Source: Enorma massiliensis phI (GTDB taxonomy: Bacteria; Actinomycetota; Coriobacteriia; Coriobacteriales; Coriobacteriaceae). From it: 64,000 bases of DNA. The stretch lies in the NCBI RefSeq assembly GCF_000311845.1, contig NZ_HE978574.1:939612-1003611 (forward strand), given 5' to 3'. Below, in pieces: positions 16,069-25,955 of this stretch; the stretch's first letter is position 1, and each line of letters opens with the position of its first letter. The position numbers were made by a program, and so were the translations under genes. The notes below the pieces were generated by a model, which had not been told where the DNA came from, did no database searches, and worked only from the letters and a program-made list of their open reading frames with translations.

Positions 16069-16497
16069 ATGCTCATTTCTTCCAAGGGGCGGTACGCTCT
16101 CCGCCTCATGATCTACATCGCGGCGTTCGGTGATGCCGAGGGCAAGATCGCCCTGCGCGAGGTGGCCGATCGCGAGGACATCTCGCTGAAGTACCTAGAG
16201 CAGCTCGTGCGCCCGCTCATGCATGCGGGGCTCCTCACGAGCGTGCGCGGCAAGGGCGGCGGCTATGCGCTCGCGCGCCCGGCGGACGAGATTCGCGCCG
16301 GCGACATCCTGCGCGCCGCCGAGGGCACCACGGCCCCCGTCGCCTGCGAAGGGCTCGAGGGGGCGTGCCATCGAGCCGATCTCTGCTCCACAGTCAAATT
16401 CTGGACCGGGCTCGACGAGGCGATCGAGGCGTATGTGGACGGAGTAACCCTTGCGGACCTTGCGCGCGTGCCCGAGATCGATCTGAGCATCGATTAG
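16069..16497 (+). CDS. Rrf2-family transcriptional regulator (IscR/SufR-like)
   Basis: 142 residues: a winged helix (SSKGRYALRLMIYIA, then DISLKYLEQLVRPLMHAGLLTSVRGKGGGYALARP) followed by three cysteines, Cys93, Cys100 and Cys106 (ACEGLEGACHRADLC), in the spacing that binds an Fe-S cluster in IscR-type proteins. It probably senses cluster status and controls the divergent suf operon through the AATCC/GGATT palindromes. Start ATG 16069 has GAAGGAGG upstream; the frame is open further 5' through a repeat. Direct evidence for target and cluster is lacking; this rests on position and Cys pattern. Confidence 0.9.
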   Translation: MLISSKGRYALRLMIYIAAFGDAEGKIALREVADREDISLKYLEQLVRPLMHAGLLTSVRGKGGGYALARPADEIRAGDILRAAEGTTAPVACEGLEGACHRADLCSTVKFWTGLDEAIEAYVDGVTLADLARVPEIDLSID

Positions 16498-16540
16498 GCG
16501 GCTCTCGCTCGCGTGCCGATTGGCGCCGGTCGTGCTTCAA

Positions 16541-16611
16541 GAGACACTTGTGCCGGGTGAAACTGTCTCATTTCAGGGAACAGAGACACTTGTGCCGGGT
16601 ACAACTGTCTC
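16541..16611. repeat. Stem-core palindromes, family E copies 2 and 3
   Basis: Two direct 29-bp copies (16541-16569, 16583-16611): GAGACA, core CTTGTGCCGGGT plus 5 bases, TGTCTC. They stand just after the Rrf2 gene; the intervening bases read TCATTTCAG in both. The remainder of the gap to 16867 holds only a promoter candidate. Confidence 0.85.
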
Positions 16612-16765
16612 ATTTCAGAGTATCCTGGGGGCCTTTCGTCCGGGCCTCACGGTTCCTGTGCGCGCTGGCTGAGTTTGCCGCAACGGCGCCTCCAAAATAG
16701 GGGGCCCGACACTTTCAAGCTCTACTTCAACCTTAATTGACTTCCTTAAGCTTCGTGTGAATGCC

Positions 16766-16795
16766 TTGACCCGCATTTTGGGCCCTTGGCATACT
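16766..16795 (+). promoter_or_regulatory. Candidate promoter of the secreted protein gene
   Basis: TTGACC (16766-16771), 18-base spacer, CATACT (16790-16795), about 70 bases before the ATG. Confidence 0.5.
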
Positions 16796-16867
16796 GGGAA
16801 CCTCTCGCGTGCTGCGAATGAAACCTTAACCGCACCAGCTCCTCGGAGCCGCAGATTGGAGAGCTTC

Positions 16868-18739
16868 ATGAAGCCTCGCCACATCGCTATAGCATCGGGC
16901 CTTGCGCTCACGTTGACCTTCGGCGCCGTGCAGGCAACCACCGCCGCATTTGCCGAACCGAGCGCTTCCGCAGACGCGGATGCCGCTGCAACCGGTTCCG
17001 CCGCGGCCGGCAGTGCCGACTCCGCCGCAGACGATACGGAGGAGCAGCTTCCCGCACCGGCGGACTACGATAAGGCCGATTTCTACGAGAGCGCCCCTGC
17101 CGTCTCGGCGCGTTCCGCGCGCTCGGCGAGCAGCTCGAGCCTCTCTTCGGTCTCTGTCTCGAGCGAAATGAAGTACTTTACCAAGTACGAGAGCCACAGC
17201 AACTATCGCCAGGGCTTCAGCTATGGCGATGGCTACAACGCGCTCGGCTACTACCAGTTCGACCGCCGTTACTCGCTCATCCCGTTCCTCACCCAGGTGT
17301 ACAACGCCAACCCCACGAAGTACTCGATGCTCAAGGCCGTGATCGACCGGGGGAGCGAGGTCAAAAGCGCCTCGTCTATGTACGATAGCGGCAGCAAGAC
17401 GTTGACCGAGCTCGGCCAGCTCGTGCAGAGTGCCTGGTATGCCGCATACGACGCCGACCCGGCGGAGTTCTCTGCCTTCCAGGATGCGTATGCATACAAT
17501 AGCTACTATGTGCCGACCGAGCGCTGGCTGAAGAGCGAGCTGGGGATCGACATGTCTGGCCGCGCGGACTGCGTGAAGGGCATGGTGTGGGGTCTGTCCA
17601 ATATGTGGGGCACCCGCGGCGTGAAGAAGGTGCTGCGTGGCGCGAACCTCTCGAACGACATGACCGATCGCGAGTTCGTGGCGGCGCTTTCCGCGCAGAT
17701 GACCGACAACATCGAGAAGTACAGCTCGCAGACCCAGTATTACAAGGGCTGGAAGGACCGTTACAAGAACGAGCTGAACGACTGCCTGGCATTTATCTCG
17801 CTGCATGAAGCGGAAGACGAGGCGGCGGGCGGCGCGGCAGGTTCGACCGACGATGCGACCAATGGAGCGGCCGGCGATTCTGCGGGAGATGCGGGCGGCT
17901 CGGCGGGCGATGCCGGCGCGGGCTCTGGTTCGGATTCCGGTTCGGACGAGGGCGCCGGGGATAGCACGGGATCCGGTTCGAATAACGGCACGGCTGGCGG
18001 CTCGAATAACGGGGCATCCGGCTCCGGTTCGAATGGCGCTGGGTCTGCCGGTGATTCGGCTGGTTCCGGCTCGGGCTCTGCAGACGATGCGCCGAGCAAT
18101 GGAGCTACTGCTGGCGGCGATTCCGCGGGCGGAAGCGGCGGCAGCTCTTCGAACAGCGGGTCGGCGAACAACGGCGCTTCGAATGGGGGCAGTTCCACGA
18201 ACGGGGCCGCAGATGATTCGGTTGCGGGCGGCTCCGGTTCCAACGATGCTTCTAACAACGGTATCTCAGGCGGCGCTTCGAACGGCGCGTCCAATGGGGC
18301 TGATGCCGACGATTCCGCAGATAAGAGCGACGGTGCGGCGGGTGACGCTTCATCCGACGATACTGGATCGGATGAGGATACGAAGGAAGGTGCATCGTCC
18401 GACGGCACCGGCCAAGACGAGTCGAGTGCGAACGGTGCAACAACGGATACGGCGAAGCAGGACGATGGGGCCGCTTCGAAGAAGGGGCCTTCGACGACGT
18501 CTTCCAACGGGGACGAGAATGCTTCCGGTGATGCAAGGGACGCGGGCCCGGATGCGAAGAAGAGCTCCGATGAGGCTACCGATGGGGCTGCTGAGGATGC
18601 GGGCGGCCGCATGCCGCAGACTTCGGACCTCGTTATGTTCGCTGGCTTTGCGGGAGCGAGCGCGGCGACGTTCGGAGCCACGTTCATCGCTGCCGGTAAG
18701 CTTGGCTTGAAGCGGCGCAAGGACGACGACGCCGAGTAG
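16868..18739 (+). CDS. Secreted, probably wall-anchored protein with a lysozyme/chitosanase-like domain
   Basis: 623 residues. Signal peptide (KPRHIAIASGLALTLTFGAV...AFA) at 1-29. Residues about 100-315 form one folded domain with the pattern YNALGYYQFDRRYSL...WYAAYDADPAEFSAFQ...VKGMVWGLSNMWGTRGVKKVL, which resembles the muramidase-like C-terminal domain of VgrG-3/phage tail proteins; this is a pattern match only. Then about 250 residues of Ser/Gly/Asn/Asp linker, a sorting-like motif MPQTSD, a hydrophobic segment (VMFAGFAGASAATFGATFIA) and a basic tail, as in sortase substrates. Possibly a peptidoglycan hydrolase. No sortase gene is in the window. Confidence 0.7.
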   Translation: MKPRHIAIASGLALTLTFGAVQATTAAFAEPSASADADAAATGSAAAGSADSAADDTEEQLPAPADYDKADFYESAPAVSARSARSASSSSLSSVSVSSEMKYFTKYESHSNYRQGFSYGDGYNALGYYQFDRRYSLIPFLTQVYNANPTKYSMLKAVIDRGSEVKSASSMYDSGSKTLTELGQLVQSAWYAAYDADPAEFSAFQDAYAYNSYYVPTERWLKSELGIDMSGRADCVKGMVWGLSNMWGTRGVKKVLRGANLSNDMTDREFVAALSAQMTDNIEKYSSQTQYYKGWKDRYKNELNDCLAFISLHEAEDEAAGGAAGSTDDATNGAAGDSAGDAGGSAGDAGAGSGSDSGSDEGAGDSTGSGSNNGTAGGSNNGASGSGSNGAGSAGDSAGSGSGSADDAPSNGATAGGDSAGGSGGSSSNSGSANNGASNGGSSTNGAADDSVAGGSGSNDASNNGISGGASNGASNGADADDSADKSDGAAGDASSDDTGSDEDTKEGASSDGTGQDESSANGATTDTAKQDDGAASKKGPSTTSSNGDENASGDARDAGPDAKKSSDEATDGAAEDAGGRMPQTSDLVMFAGFAGASAATFGATFIAAGKLGLKRRKDDDAE

Positions 18740-19057
18740 CGCGATCGAGCTCCGGTTGCTTGCTGCTATGGCTATCTGAGCCAGGGGATAGCGGACGCTT
18801 GCAAGAGGGTTGAGCGGGTGCGTGCGAGTTTCGCGCGTACCCGCTTTTGCGTAAGCAGGGCTTTAGCCTGTGCGCCGCGCGCAACGTGTCGCGCCAAAAC
18901 CCACCCGCTAAGCGAATGGACGATAGTGCTCGTGCAGCGCATTTCGTCGTGACGGCGCGGATGGTTGCGTTCTGGCCAACGGGGCGGCGGTTGAGCCTGC
19001 CGGGCTGTGCGCGGGCGTGGTGAAAGGCGATTGAGCTTGCAGGAGGCGGGGCATACG
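18740..19057. other. Intergenic region, no gene seen
   Basis: About 320 bases between the secreted-protein gene and the tRNA terminator. Six-frame reading gives only short, compositionally random peptides; no repeat of the stem-core families was found. Confidence 0.4.
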
Positions 19058-19082
19058 AAAAAGCCCCAACCGAAGTTGGGGC
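19058..19082 (-). terminator. Terminator of the tRNA-Gln/tRNA-Glu unit
   Basis: Minus strand: GCCCCAAC, TTCG tetraloop, GTTGGGGC, then TTTTT. Lies 12 bases beyond tRNA-Glu. Confidence 0.88.
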
Positions 19083-19093
19083 CTTGCATTCGT

Positions 19094-19170
19094 TGGTAGC
19101 CCGTACCAGATTCGAACTGGTGATCTCCGCCTTGAGAGGGCGGCGTCCTAAACCGCTAGACGAACGGGCC
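19094..19170 (-). tRNA. tRNA-Glu (CTC)
   Basis: Anticodon stem CCGCC/GGCGG around loop CTCTCAA (CTC). T-loop AGTTCGAATCT, encoded CCA. Acceptor GGCCCGT pairs with ACGGGCT, with one G-T pair at position 1-72. Confidence 0.92.
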
Positions 19171-19174
19171 ATTA

Positions 19175-19248
19175 TGGCTGGGATGGAGGGAGTCGAACCC
19201 CCATTGACGGAACCAGAATCCGCTGTCCTGCCATTAGACGACATCCCA
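19175..19248 (-). tRNA. tRNA-Gln (CTG)
   Basis: Acceptor TGGGATG/CATCCCA, anticodon loop TTCTGGT (CTG), T-loop GGTTCGACTCC, discriminator G and encoded CCA. Upstream partner of tRNA-Glu, 4 bases apart, in one minus-strand unit. Confidence 0.93.
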
Positions 19249-19397
19249 GTGGCATCACGCGGCAACCCGCGTGCGACCAAATATATTACGGCAGCTTGTT
19301 CCCACGCGCAAGAGGATTTTTGCATTTGTTTGAAATATGGACCTCTTGCGTGTGTGAGAATTGCGGGGCTACGGCCGGTGCCTCGCCGTATCGGATG

Positions 19398-20606
19398 TTA
19401 CTGCGGGGGATCGCATACCTTGCAAGCGGTGTATCCTCTGCTCTTTGCGCTGGACAGAGAGATGGAATGACACGACTGCCTCAGATACCGGCATCCATAC
19501 CTATGGTATTTAGAGCCCGTATCAGTTATATAGACAGTCTGTCCCGTTGGCTCTGAGCTCGAATTCTGTTGTCTCTGCGCTTCTTGTCGAGCGGCTTCTT
19601 GCTGCCGTGCAGCTTCTTCTGCTGCGGCTTGGGCTTCTGCAGCTGCTTTCTCTGCAGCACGCTGTTCAGCGAGCTCTTGAGTTGCTTGCGTGTCTACGGA
19701 TGCGGAGAGCTGGACGGAAACATCATCACGTTTGGAAAACGTACCGCGCCGTGCGGAAATCGAATAGACCGTATCCCCGATTGTGAATGAGGAGGGGCTT
19801 ATTGAGAAGACATAGCTGCCACGCGGATAGTTGCTCAGAACGCGCGTCTCCCCAAAAGCCATCTCGAAGGAGTCGGTAAAAGGATTGCCTTCGTCGGTAG
19901 TACCGCTGACGGTAATCGTTGCCGTAGTCGTTTCGGTTGGGACAATCGCATTGCCCAGTGAGAAGGTAAGTTCGCCATCCAAGGGGATGTATTCAAGAGG
20001 AATCTCTATCTCGGAGTCGCATTCAAGTCCAAGCTGACACTCGAAGCTATCTTCTTCCGGTTCAAAGAGCATCTCTTCGAATTCGAGGTCGTCGGCATCA
20101 ACGGTAAACGTGTATGTGCCCGTCTCATAGTCGGATAGCGTGAGCGGGGTATTTGGTTCCACCTCAAGGGTGTCGTTGACGTTTTCTCCACGCGTTGTTT
20201 CGCCTGAGACGAAGACGGTTATCTCACCGTAGGAGTCTTTCCATTCGGGCGCGTCAATGGTTAGGGTAATTGCTCCCGGTTGCGGGTGATAGAAAGATAG
20301 TGCTAGGGAAAGGATTATTCCGCCAGCGGCAAGAGTAGTTGCTACTTTGGGAGCTTTCTGCTGGTTGCTGGGTACGCCCGAGAAGCGCTGCATCGCAAGC
20401 GCGAGCACGCCGATTATGGCACCGATAATCGGCAGGGTTTGCCCACAGAGCCCGAGGACGAGCGCGGCGATGGCGAGAATCAGGGGAGCAAGAAAACCCT
20501 TTCCCTTCGGGTAGTGGTATGAGGCATCCTTTAGCCTTTCTTCGGGAATCATGCCCTCTGGCTGCGCATCAGGTTGCCCGCCCTGCTCGTTCTTAACTTC
20601 TTTCAT
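19398..20606 (-). CDS. Membrane protein with Ada-like zinc-binding C-terminus
   Basis: 402 residues, unknown function. N-terminal cytoplasmic segment, hydrophobic pair at about residues 36-80 (FLAPLILAIAALVLGLCGQTLPIIGAIIGVLALAM) and a third helix near 90-105. Two Thr-rich beta-type repeats follow (ITLTIDAPEWKDSYGEITVFVSG and ATITVSGTTDEGNPFTDSF), then an Ala/Glu/Gln-rich coiled coil. The C-terminal domain YHRYGCRYLRQS...GYTACKVCDPP resembles the four-Cys zinc module of Ada and of secreted nucleases. Lower GC than the core genes and divergent from the DUF4236 gene, so probably accessory. Confidence 0.75.
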   Translation of the reverse strand: MKEVKNEQGGQPDAQPEGMIPEERLKDASYHYPKGKGFLAPLILAIAALVLGLCGQTLPIIGAIIGVLALAMQRFSGVPSNQQKAPKVATTLAAGGIILSLALSFYHPQPGAITLTIDAPEWKDSYGEITVFVSGETTRGENVNDTLEVEPNTPLTLSDYETGTYTFTVDADDLEFEEMLFEPEEDSFECQLGLECDSEIEIPLEYIPLDGELTFSLGNAIVPTETTTATITVSGTTDEGNPFTDSFEMAFGETRVLSNYPRGSYVFSISPSSFTIGDTVYSISARRGTFSKRDDVSVQLSASVDTQATQELAEQRAAEKAAAEAQAAAEEAARQQEAARQEAQRQQNSSSEPTGQTVYITDTGSKYHRYGCRYLRQSCHSISLSSAKSRGYTACKVCDPPQ

Positions 20607-20704
20607 GCTGCCCCACCAGTATCTCCGATGTTCTAATGCGGTCGTAAAGGCCCAAATACTATACTAGTTCAAAACCAAGCAGATTGTTGCATGTGGGGTA
20701 TCAG

Positions 20705-21934
20705 ATGGGTTGGCGATTCAGGAGAACGATCAAGGTCGCGTCAGGGATTCGACTGAATGTTTCAAAGTCTGGCGTGAGCACGACTATTGGCTCGCGTGGG
20801 GCATCGGTCAATATAGGGAAAAGGGGCGTTTACCGAAACCTTTCGATTCCGGGGACTGGGCTGTATCGTAGGGACAAAATCTCGGGTGGTGCACCGGCGC
20901 AGCGAAAGGCGAAAACACGGCAACCGGCAAATTCGACCATTGCTAAGCAGGAGGTTTCTGTGTCCAGACAACAAGTTCGTTTATACGGAAACACTCAAAT
21001 GGATGTCCAGCCGAGCAAAGGAGAGCGTCAACCATTTGATCCTTCTGCTCAGATGCTTGAGATTTGGCGGTCTGCACCTACCCCCTCAAGCAGTGAGGCA
21101 TTGGAAAAGCAATTGCAGGCTTTGAAACCCGAGCGATACACGAAGGCGGTTTATCATGTTCCCGCGCCGCGGCTCGTTGACCTAGAGGAAGAGCTATCCC
21201 GCGAGGCGGATGAGCATATCCATACGCTTGCGTTTTGGAAATCGTATCGGATGAAGGACGCGTATGTAAAAGAGCATATCGTCGAGAAGTATCAGCAGAA
21301 ATACGACGAATGGGAATCGCAGCGCAGGGCCTTTGAAGAAGGCGAGGCGAAGCAAGAGCGGTTTCAAAACGAAGCATATGAGAAGGTCTATACGGAAAAG
21401 CGAGATATTCTCGTGGCTCGGCTAGAAGGAAAGACGGAACTTCTATCAGGTGAAATCGAGCGCATTCTGACCGAATCAAATATACCCTTAAGGAAACATA
21501 TATCTTGCAAGGTGCGTTGCTCTGCCAATGCAGTGCTCATCGACGTGCAGCTTCCACCCACTGGGTTGTTTCCGTCTGAAGAGCTTGTCTCGCTGAAAAG
21601 CGGAACAACAAAGACAAAGCCGAAGACGCAGAAACGCATGCGTGAAGAATACGCCTGCTACATGTTTAGCCTTGTTGCCTATTTTGCCGCCAAGGTGTTC
21701 GACGTCAGCCCCGCTATTGAACAGATTATTATTTCGGCGCATGCTGTCCGGGAGAATAAAGCGGGAGAAGAAGCGGACGAGTATATCTACTCGGGCAGGT
21801 TCCTGCGAGATTCGCTTTGCAGTGCAATCGTGGAGGGCACCGACCCCGAGGATCTTTGCTTGAGTGTTGACGGCCAGTGCAACATGACCAAGACAAAGAT
21901 TTTCAAGGCGATTCAGCCGATTGGGGTGTTCTAG
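20705..21934 (+). CDS. DUF4236 domain protein
   Basis: 409 residues. Residues 1-55 (MGWRFRRTIKVASGIRLNVSK...GASVNIGKRGVYRNLSIPGTGLYRR) match the short DUF4236 module, a beta-rich domain of unknown function. The rest is not recognised: a helical, charged region (about 150-240) and a mixed domain with SCKVRCSANAVLIDVQLPP and a hydrophobic helix EEYACYMFSLVAYFAAKVF. Start ATG 20705 (rather than TTG 20684) because it begins the domain exactly. Moderate GC, accessory-type codon use. Confidence 0.8.
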   Translation: MGWRFRRTIKVASGIRLNVSKSGVSTTIGSRGASVNIGKRGVYRNLSIPGTGLYRRDKISGGAPAQRKAKTRQPANSTIAKQEVSVSRQQVRLYGNTQMDVQPSKGERQPFDPSAQMLEIWRSAPTPSSSEALEKQLQALKPERYTKAVYHVPAPRLVDLEEELSREADEHIHTLAFWKSYRMKDAYVKEHIVEKYQQKYDEWESQRRAFEEGEAKQERFQNEAYEKVYTEKRDILVARLEGKTELLSGEIERILTESNIPLRKHISCKVRCSANAVLIDVQLPPTGLFPSEELVSLKSGTTKTKPKTQKRMREEYACYMFSLVAYFAAKVFDVSPAIEQIIISAHAVRENKAGEEADEYIYSGRFLRDSLCSAIVEGTDPEDLCLSVDGQCNMTKTKIFKAIQPIGVF

Positions 21935-22060
21935 TCGATCGAGTTATTCTTTTTGAACGTGGTCGATGGGCCGACTCCCACGATGGGTCTTTTGCGAGAT
22001 TAAGCGGAAGTTGCATGGTTCATCAAGATTTGCCCTTCGCCCTCGCAAAGAACCACCTCC

Positions 22061-22696
22061 TCACCCCCCCCTCGGCAGTACATACAGCACCCCCGTCAAT
22101 ACGCTCGAGCCCACGACATGAGCCGCCAGCATGATCGGCCAGACCGCAATCGAATGCGCGTCGCACCAAGTAAAAAGAACGCTCCACGGGGCAGCATTGA
22201 GCACGACGAGGTGTATGCGGAATAACGGAAGCGCGTTCCTTCCGATCCAGGCGAGGAGGCGCGTGGCGGCGGGCAGCCGCTCGGAAGTGAGCCCGCTCAG
22301 CTTGATCAAAACCGCGGCGCCGCATATCCCGCCGATGACGTCGATCGCGCCGTGCTGGTACGTGTTGCTCACCATATACAGCTGCCCATAAAACGCGCCG
22401 CAGTACAGCCACGTCATGAGCGTGCAGACCCACAGCGCAGGAGGCAGTGCCCCTTTATCGAACAGGCCTACTTCCTGCGCTTTCTGCCCTGCAAGCATAA
22501 ACAGCACCGCGCAGAGCGCCGGCTGAATGCTTAAGGGGAGCCAGATTATGTTCTTGGTTTGGACGCTCACGATATATAGAACAATGGCGAGGATGCCAGG
22601 CCATTTGGTCTCGTTTATCGATGCCAAGGGAATCTTGCCCCAGAAGAGAGCCCAAAGGCACCGGATCGCTCCGATTGCGATGACGCCTTCGGGCAT
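22061..22696 (-). pseudogene. Truncated acyltransferase-3-type membrane protein
   Basis: 211 residues with about six hydrophobic helices and the acyltransferase-3-like block LAWIGRNALPLFRIHLVVLNAAPW near the C-terminus. Intact members have about 330-350 residues and ten helices; the N-terminal half with the catalytic His-Arg is missing, and only 60 bases separate this start from the next, divergent gene. Probably a remnant left by rearrangement. A real but shorter relative cannot be excluded. Confidence 0.6.
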
Positions 22697-22757
22697 GCCG
22701 GGAAAAACATATAATTTTGCTAGACGTTATCGTTCAAGCTAGTGCCGGAGGTTTTCT

Positions 22758-24257
22758 GTGAGTTTGAATATGGATGGTCTGCCTCTTCCGGTTCAAAAGG
22801 AAATCCAGTATCTATTTGCTGCGGAATTACCACTTAACGAAATCGGGCCAGATATTTTTATCGTAAACGCATTCATTGCAATGTTCGCATTCTGGGCAGT
22901 TCGTAAGATAGGGCCTTATGCAATTGATCGTTACTACATCGAACCCTACAGTAATGTCTCTAGAAGTGCCGCGATGGCAAACGTGCTATACAGGATATTT
23001 GCCCCGGTGGTCGTTTGCGAGGCGATACATTTAGGTCTTGCGTGTCTGCTATATCTTTCATGTCACAGATTATGTGCAGTGGACTGGCGCTGGCTTTCTG
23101 TGGCATTCTACTGGGTTTTCATGTTTGTCGCGAAGCTGGTAAAGAGGCTTTTTCTTTCGCCGAAAGGGTTCGCATTCGAGGCGGTGGCATCGATTTGCCT
23201 TTGCATAATATTTGATGTGGCGGTAATAAGTCGTATTCCCCAAGAAGGATTTTCTGTTTTTGATGAGACGAACGTTGGTTTTCAGATTCTAATTGCTATC
23301 GGTTTCATGGTTGTCTATTGGATTACATCCTTAATCATCGGTTCGAGCGAATTCGGAGAAGATGCCTCTGTTGCCTTGACGGAGAGACTCGAAAAGAGGC
23401 TTTACGGCTATCTTAGGAGCTACAAGCAGATAATACATGATTGTGGGTATGAAAAACTATTTGAGTCGGATTATCTATTTAAGTCAATAGTTCTCGCTGT
23501 CATGTACATTGAGGATACGAATAGGCCTAGGACGATTCGCAAAATAGAGAACGTGCTGTCCTATCTCGGTATATGCAAAACCACTGGCATCATGCAGTGC
23601 AAGGCAGCAAGCGATAAAGATGCTTCGAAGCCATACTATACGGATGAGCAGAGTGTACGAGTTTCCCTGCCTAGGCTTGAGAAGTGCTGGCGGGTTTTTA
23701 TTCGCTCTGTCTCAATGAGCGGTACTGATGATTCGAGTGCAGGCTCAATCTGGTTCACCCAAAACTGGTATTCGATTAATGCGGAAGAGTTGGAAAGGAT
23801 GATAAGGCGTCGCTTTTCTTTGATTTATGGGCAATATCGAGGGTCAAAGGCATTGAACTGTAACAAGCTGTTTGCCGAGGTCCTTGATTTTGTCAAAAGA
23901 GAGAACAACCAGATGATCCCCTCCAGGATAACCGTAGCCTCTGGGCTATTTGAGGACTTGGCCAAGGCAAACCCTGATTCCGTCTTAACGATAGCTTCTG
24001 GAAAACTTAATTTCTACGGGTATCATGAGCTGGAGCCTGGGCAGGGAGTGCTTTGGTCGTTGGGTTGGCATAGCAAGTTAAGCACAGATATGAGCAATAT
24101 CGTTGATTACCTGAGAAAGACGAATTCCATTACAATTGATTCAATCCAGGTCGTCGACGGGGTGTTCTGCAAAATTACATACAACGGTCGTTTGTTTAGC
24201 GGATTGGATTTAGATCCTAACGAGTGGTATGCATTTGAAAAGCCAAAATCGAAATAA
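22758..24257 (+). CDS. Polytopic membrane protein with a lysozyme-fold-like segment, unknown function
   Basis: 499 residues, family not recognised. Five hydrophobic segments (about 33-48, 82-101, 112-129, 140-157, 174-194) precede a C-terminal domain of about 300 residues that positive-inside charges place in the cytoplasm. That domain carries VLAVMYIEDTNRPRTIRKIENVL (Glu252) and KTTGIMQ (residues 275-280), which recall the catalytic Glu and the G-hydrophobic-M-Q motif of lytic transglycosylases; no other similarity is claimed. GTG start 22758 follows GGAGG. Low GC and a rare-codon profile suggest transfer. No partner gene is adjacent. Confidence 0.7.
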   Translation: MSLNMDGLPLPVQKEIQYLFAAELPLNEIGPDIFIVNAFIAMFAFWAVRKIGPYAIDRYYIEPYSNVSRSAAMANVLYRIFAPVVVCEAIHLGLACLLYLSCHRLCAVDWRWLSVAFYWVFMFVAKLVKRLFLSPKGFAFEAVASICLCIIFDVAVISRIPQEGFSVFDETNVGFQILIAIGFMVVYWITSLIIGSSEFGEDASVALTERLEKRLYGYLRSYKQIIHDCGYEKLFESDYLFKSIVLAVMYIEDTNRPRTIRKIENVLSYLGICKTTGIMQCKAASDKDASKPYYTDEQSVRVSLPRLEKCWRVFIRSVSMSGTDDSSAGSIWFTQNWYSINAEELERMIRRRFSLIYGQYRGSKALNCNKLFAEVLDFVKRENNQMIPSRITVASGLFEDLAKANPDSVLTIASGKLNFYGYHELEPGQGVLWSLGWHSKLSTDMSNIVDYLRKTNSITIDSIQVVDGVFCKITYNGRLFSGLDLDPNEWYAFEKPKSK

Positions 24258-24382
24258 CGGTACGTGGCGCTTAGTCACGGTAAATCGATGAGAAGTGGGG
24301 CCATAAGCGGCTGGTTGGGAATGCTTTGCCTGGATGAAGGGCGTCGTATGGTGCGAAAGCCTAAACTGAAGGGCGTATCTAA

Positions 24383-25474
<1,092 letters not shown>

Positions 25475-25955
25475 GGAAAACTTCCCGCCTGCATTAGGGC
25501 ACGGACGAGATGGCAAAGTCCGCAAACTTATTGGCGGAATCGGCATGGTGTACAAGCGCTGTGATATACACAATCTATTAGAACAATCTACCTTGAATCA
25601 GTCGGCCGATTCGAAGGTATATGGCGCATAGCGCGCTTGCTGCGATTCTGAGATTGTATATCGACCTGGTACGCTTTACTCGCTGGCAGAAGATGTGAGG
25701 CAATTAATCGGAGCCGCGAAGCCATGACTTATGTATCGGTCTAGTTAACTCATATTCTGTATGCGTATTGGATTTTCAAGCGGACGCGCTCAAGCGGGCA
25801 CTGCTGCATCCAGCTATCAGTTTTTATCTATATGACAGAATGTCGATATCTGTAGACTGTGTACATTGATGGGTCGGGTAGCTCGGTGAGAACTGCATAG
25901 AGTTCATGAGTTACCATAAAACCGTTTGATTATTTCACAGGGGGTCTCAAGACTT
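25475..25955. other. Leader region of the surface-polysaccharide locus
   Basis: 480 AT-rich bases without a credible ORF, ahead of the first glycosyltransferase gene. Probably holds the locus promoter. A GGGTAGC sequence near 25877 recalls the RfaH/LoaP ops element but is too short to call. Confidence 0.4.

Noticed and set aside
17761..18720. Pro/Ser-rich minus-strand frame opposite the surface protein stalk
   Set aside because: It arises from the complement of the Ser/Gly/Asn repeat codons; no signal peptide or start context.
25870..25885. ops-like GGGTAGC element before the polysaccharide genes
   Set aside because: Only a 6-7 base match without the full consensus or hairpin; expected by chance in an AT-rich leader.
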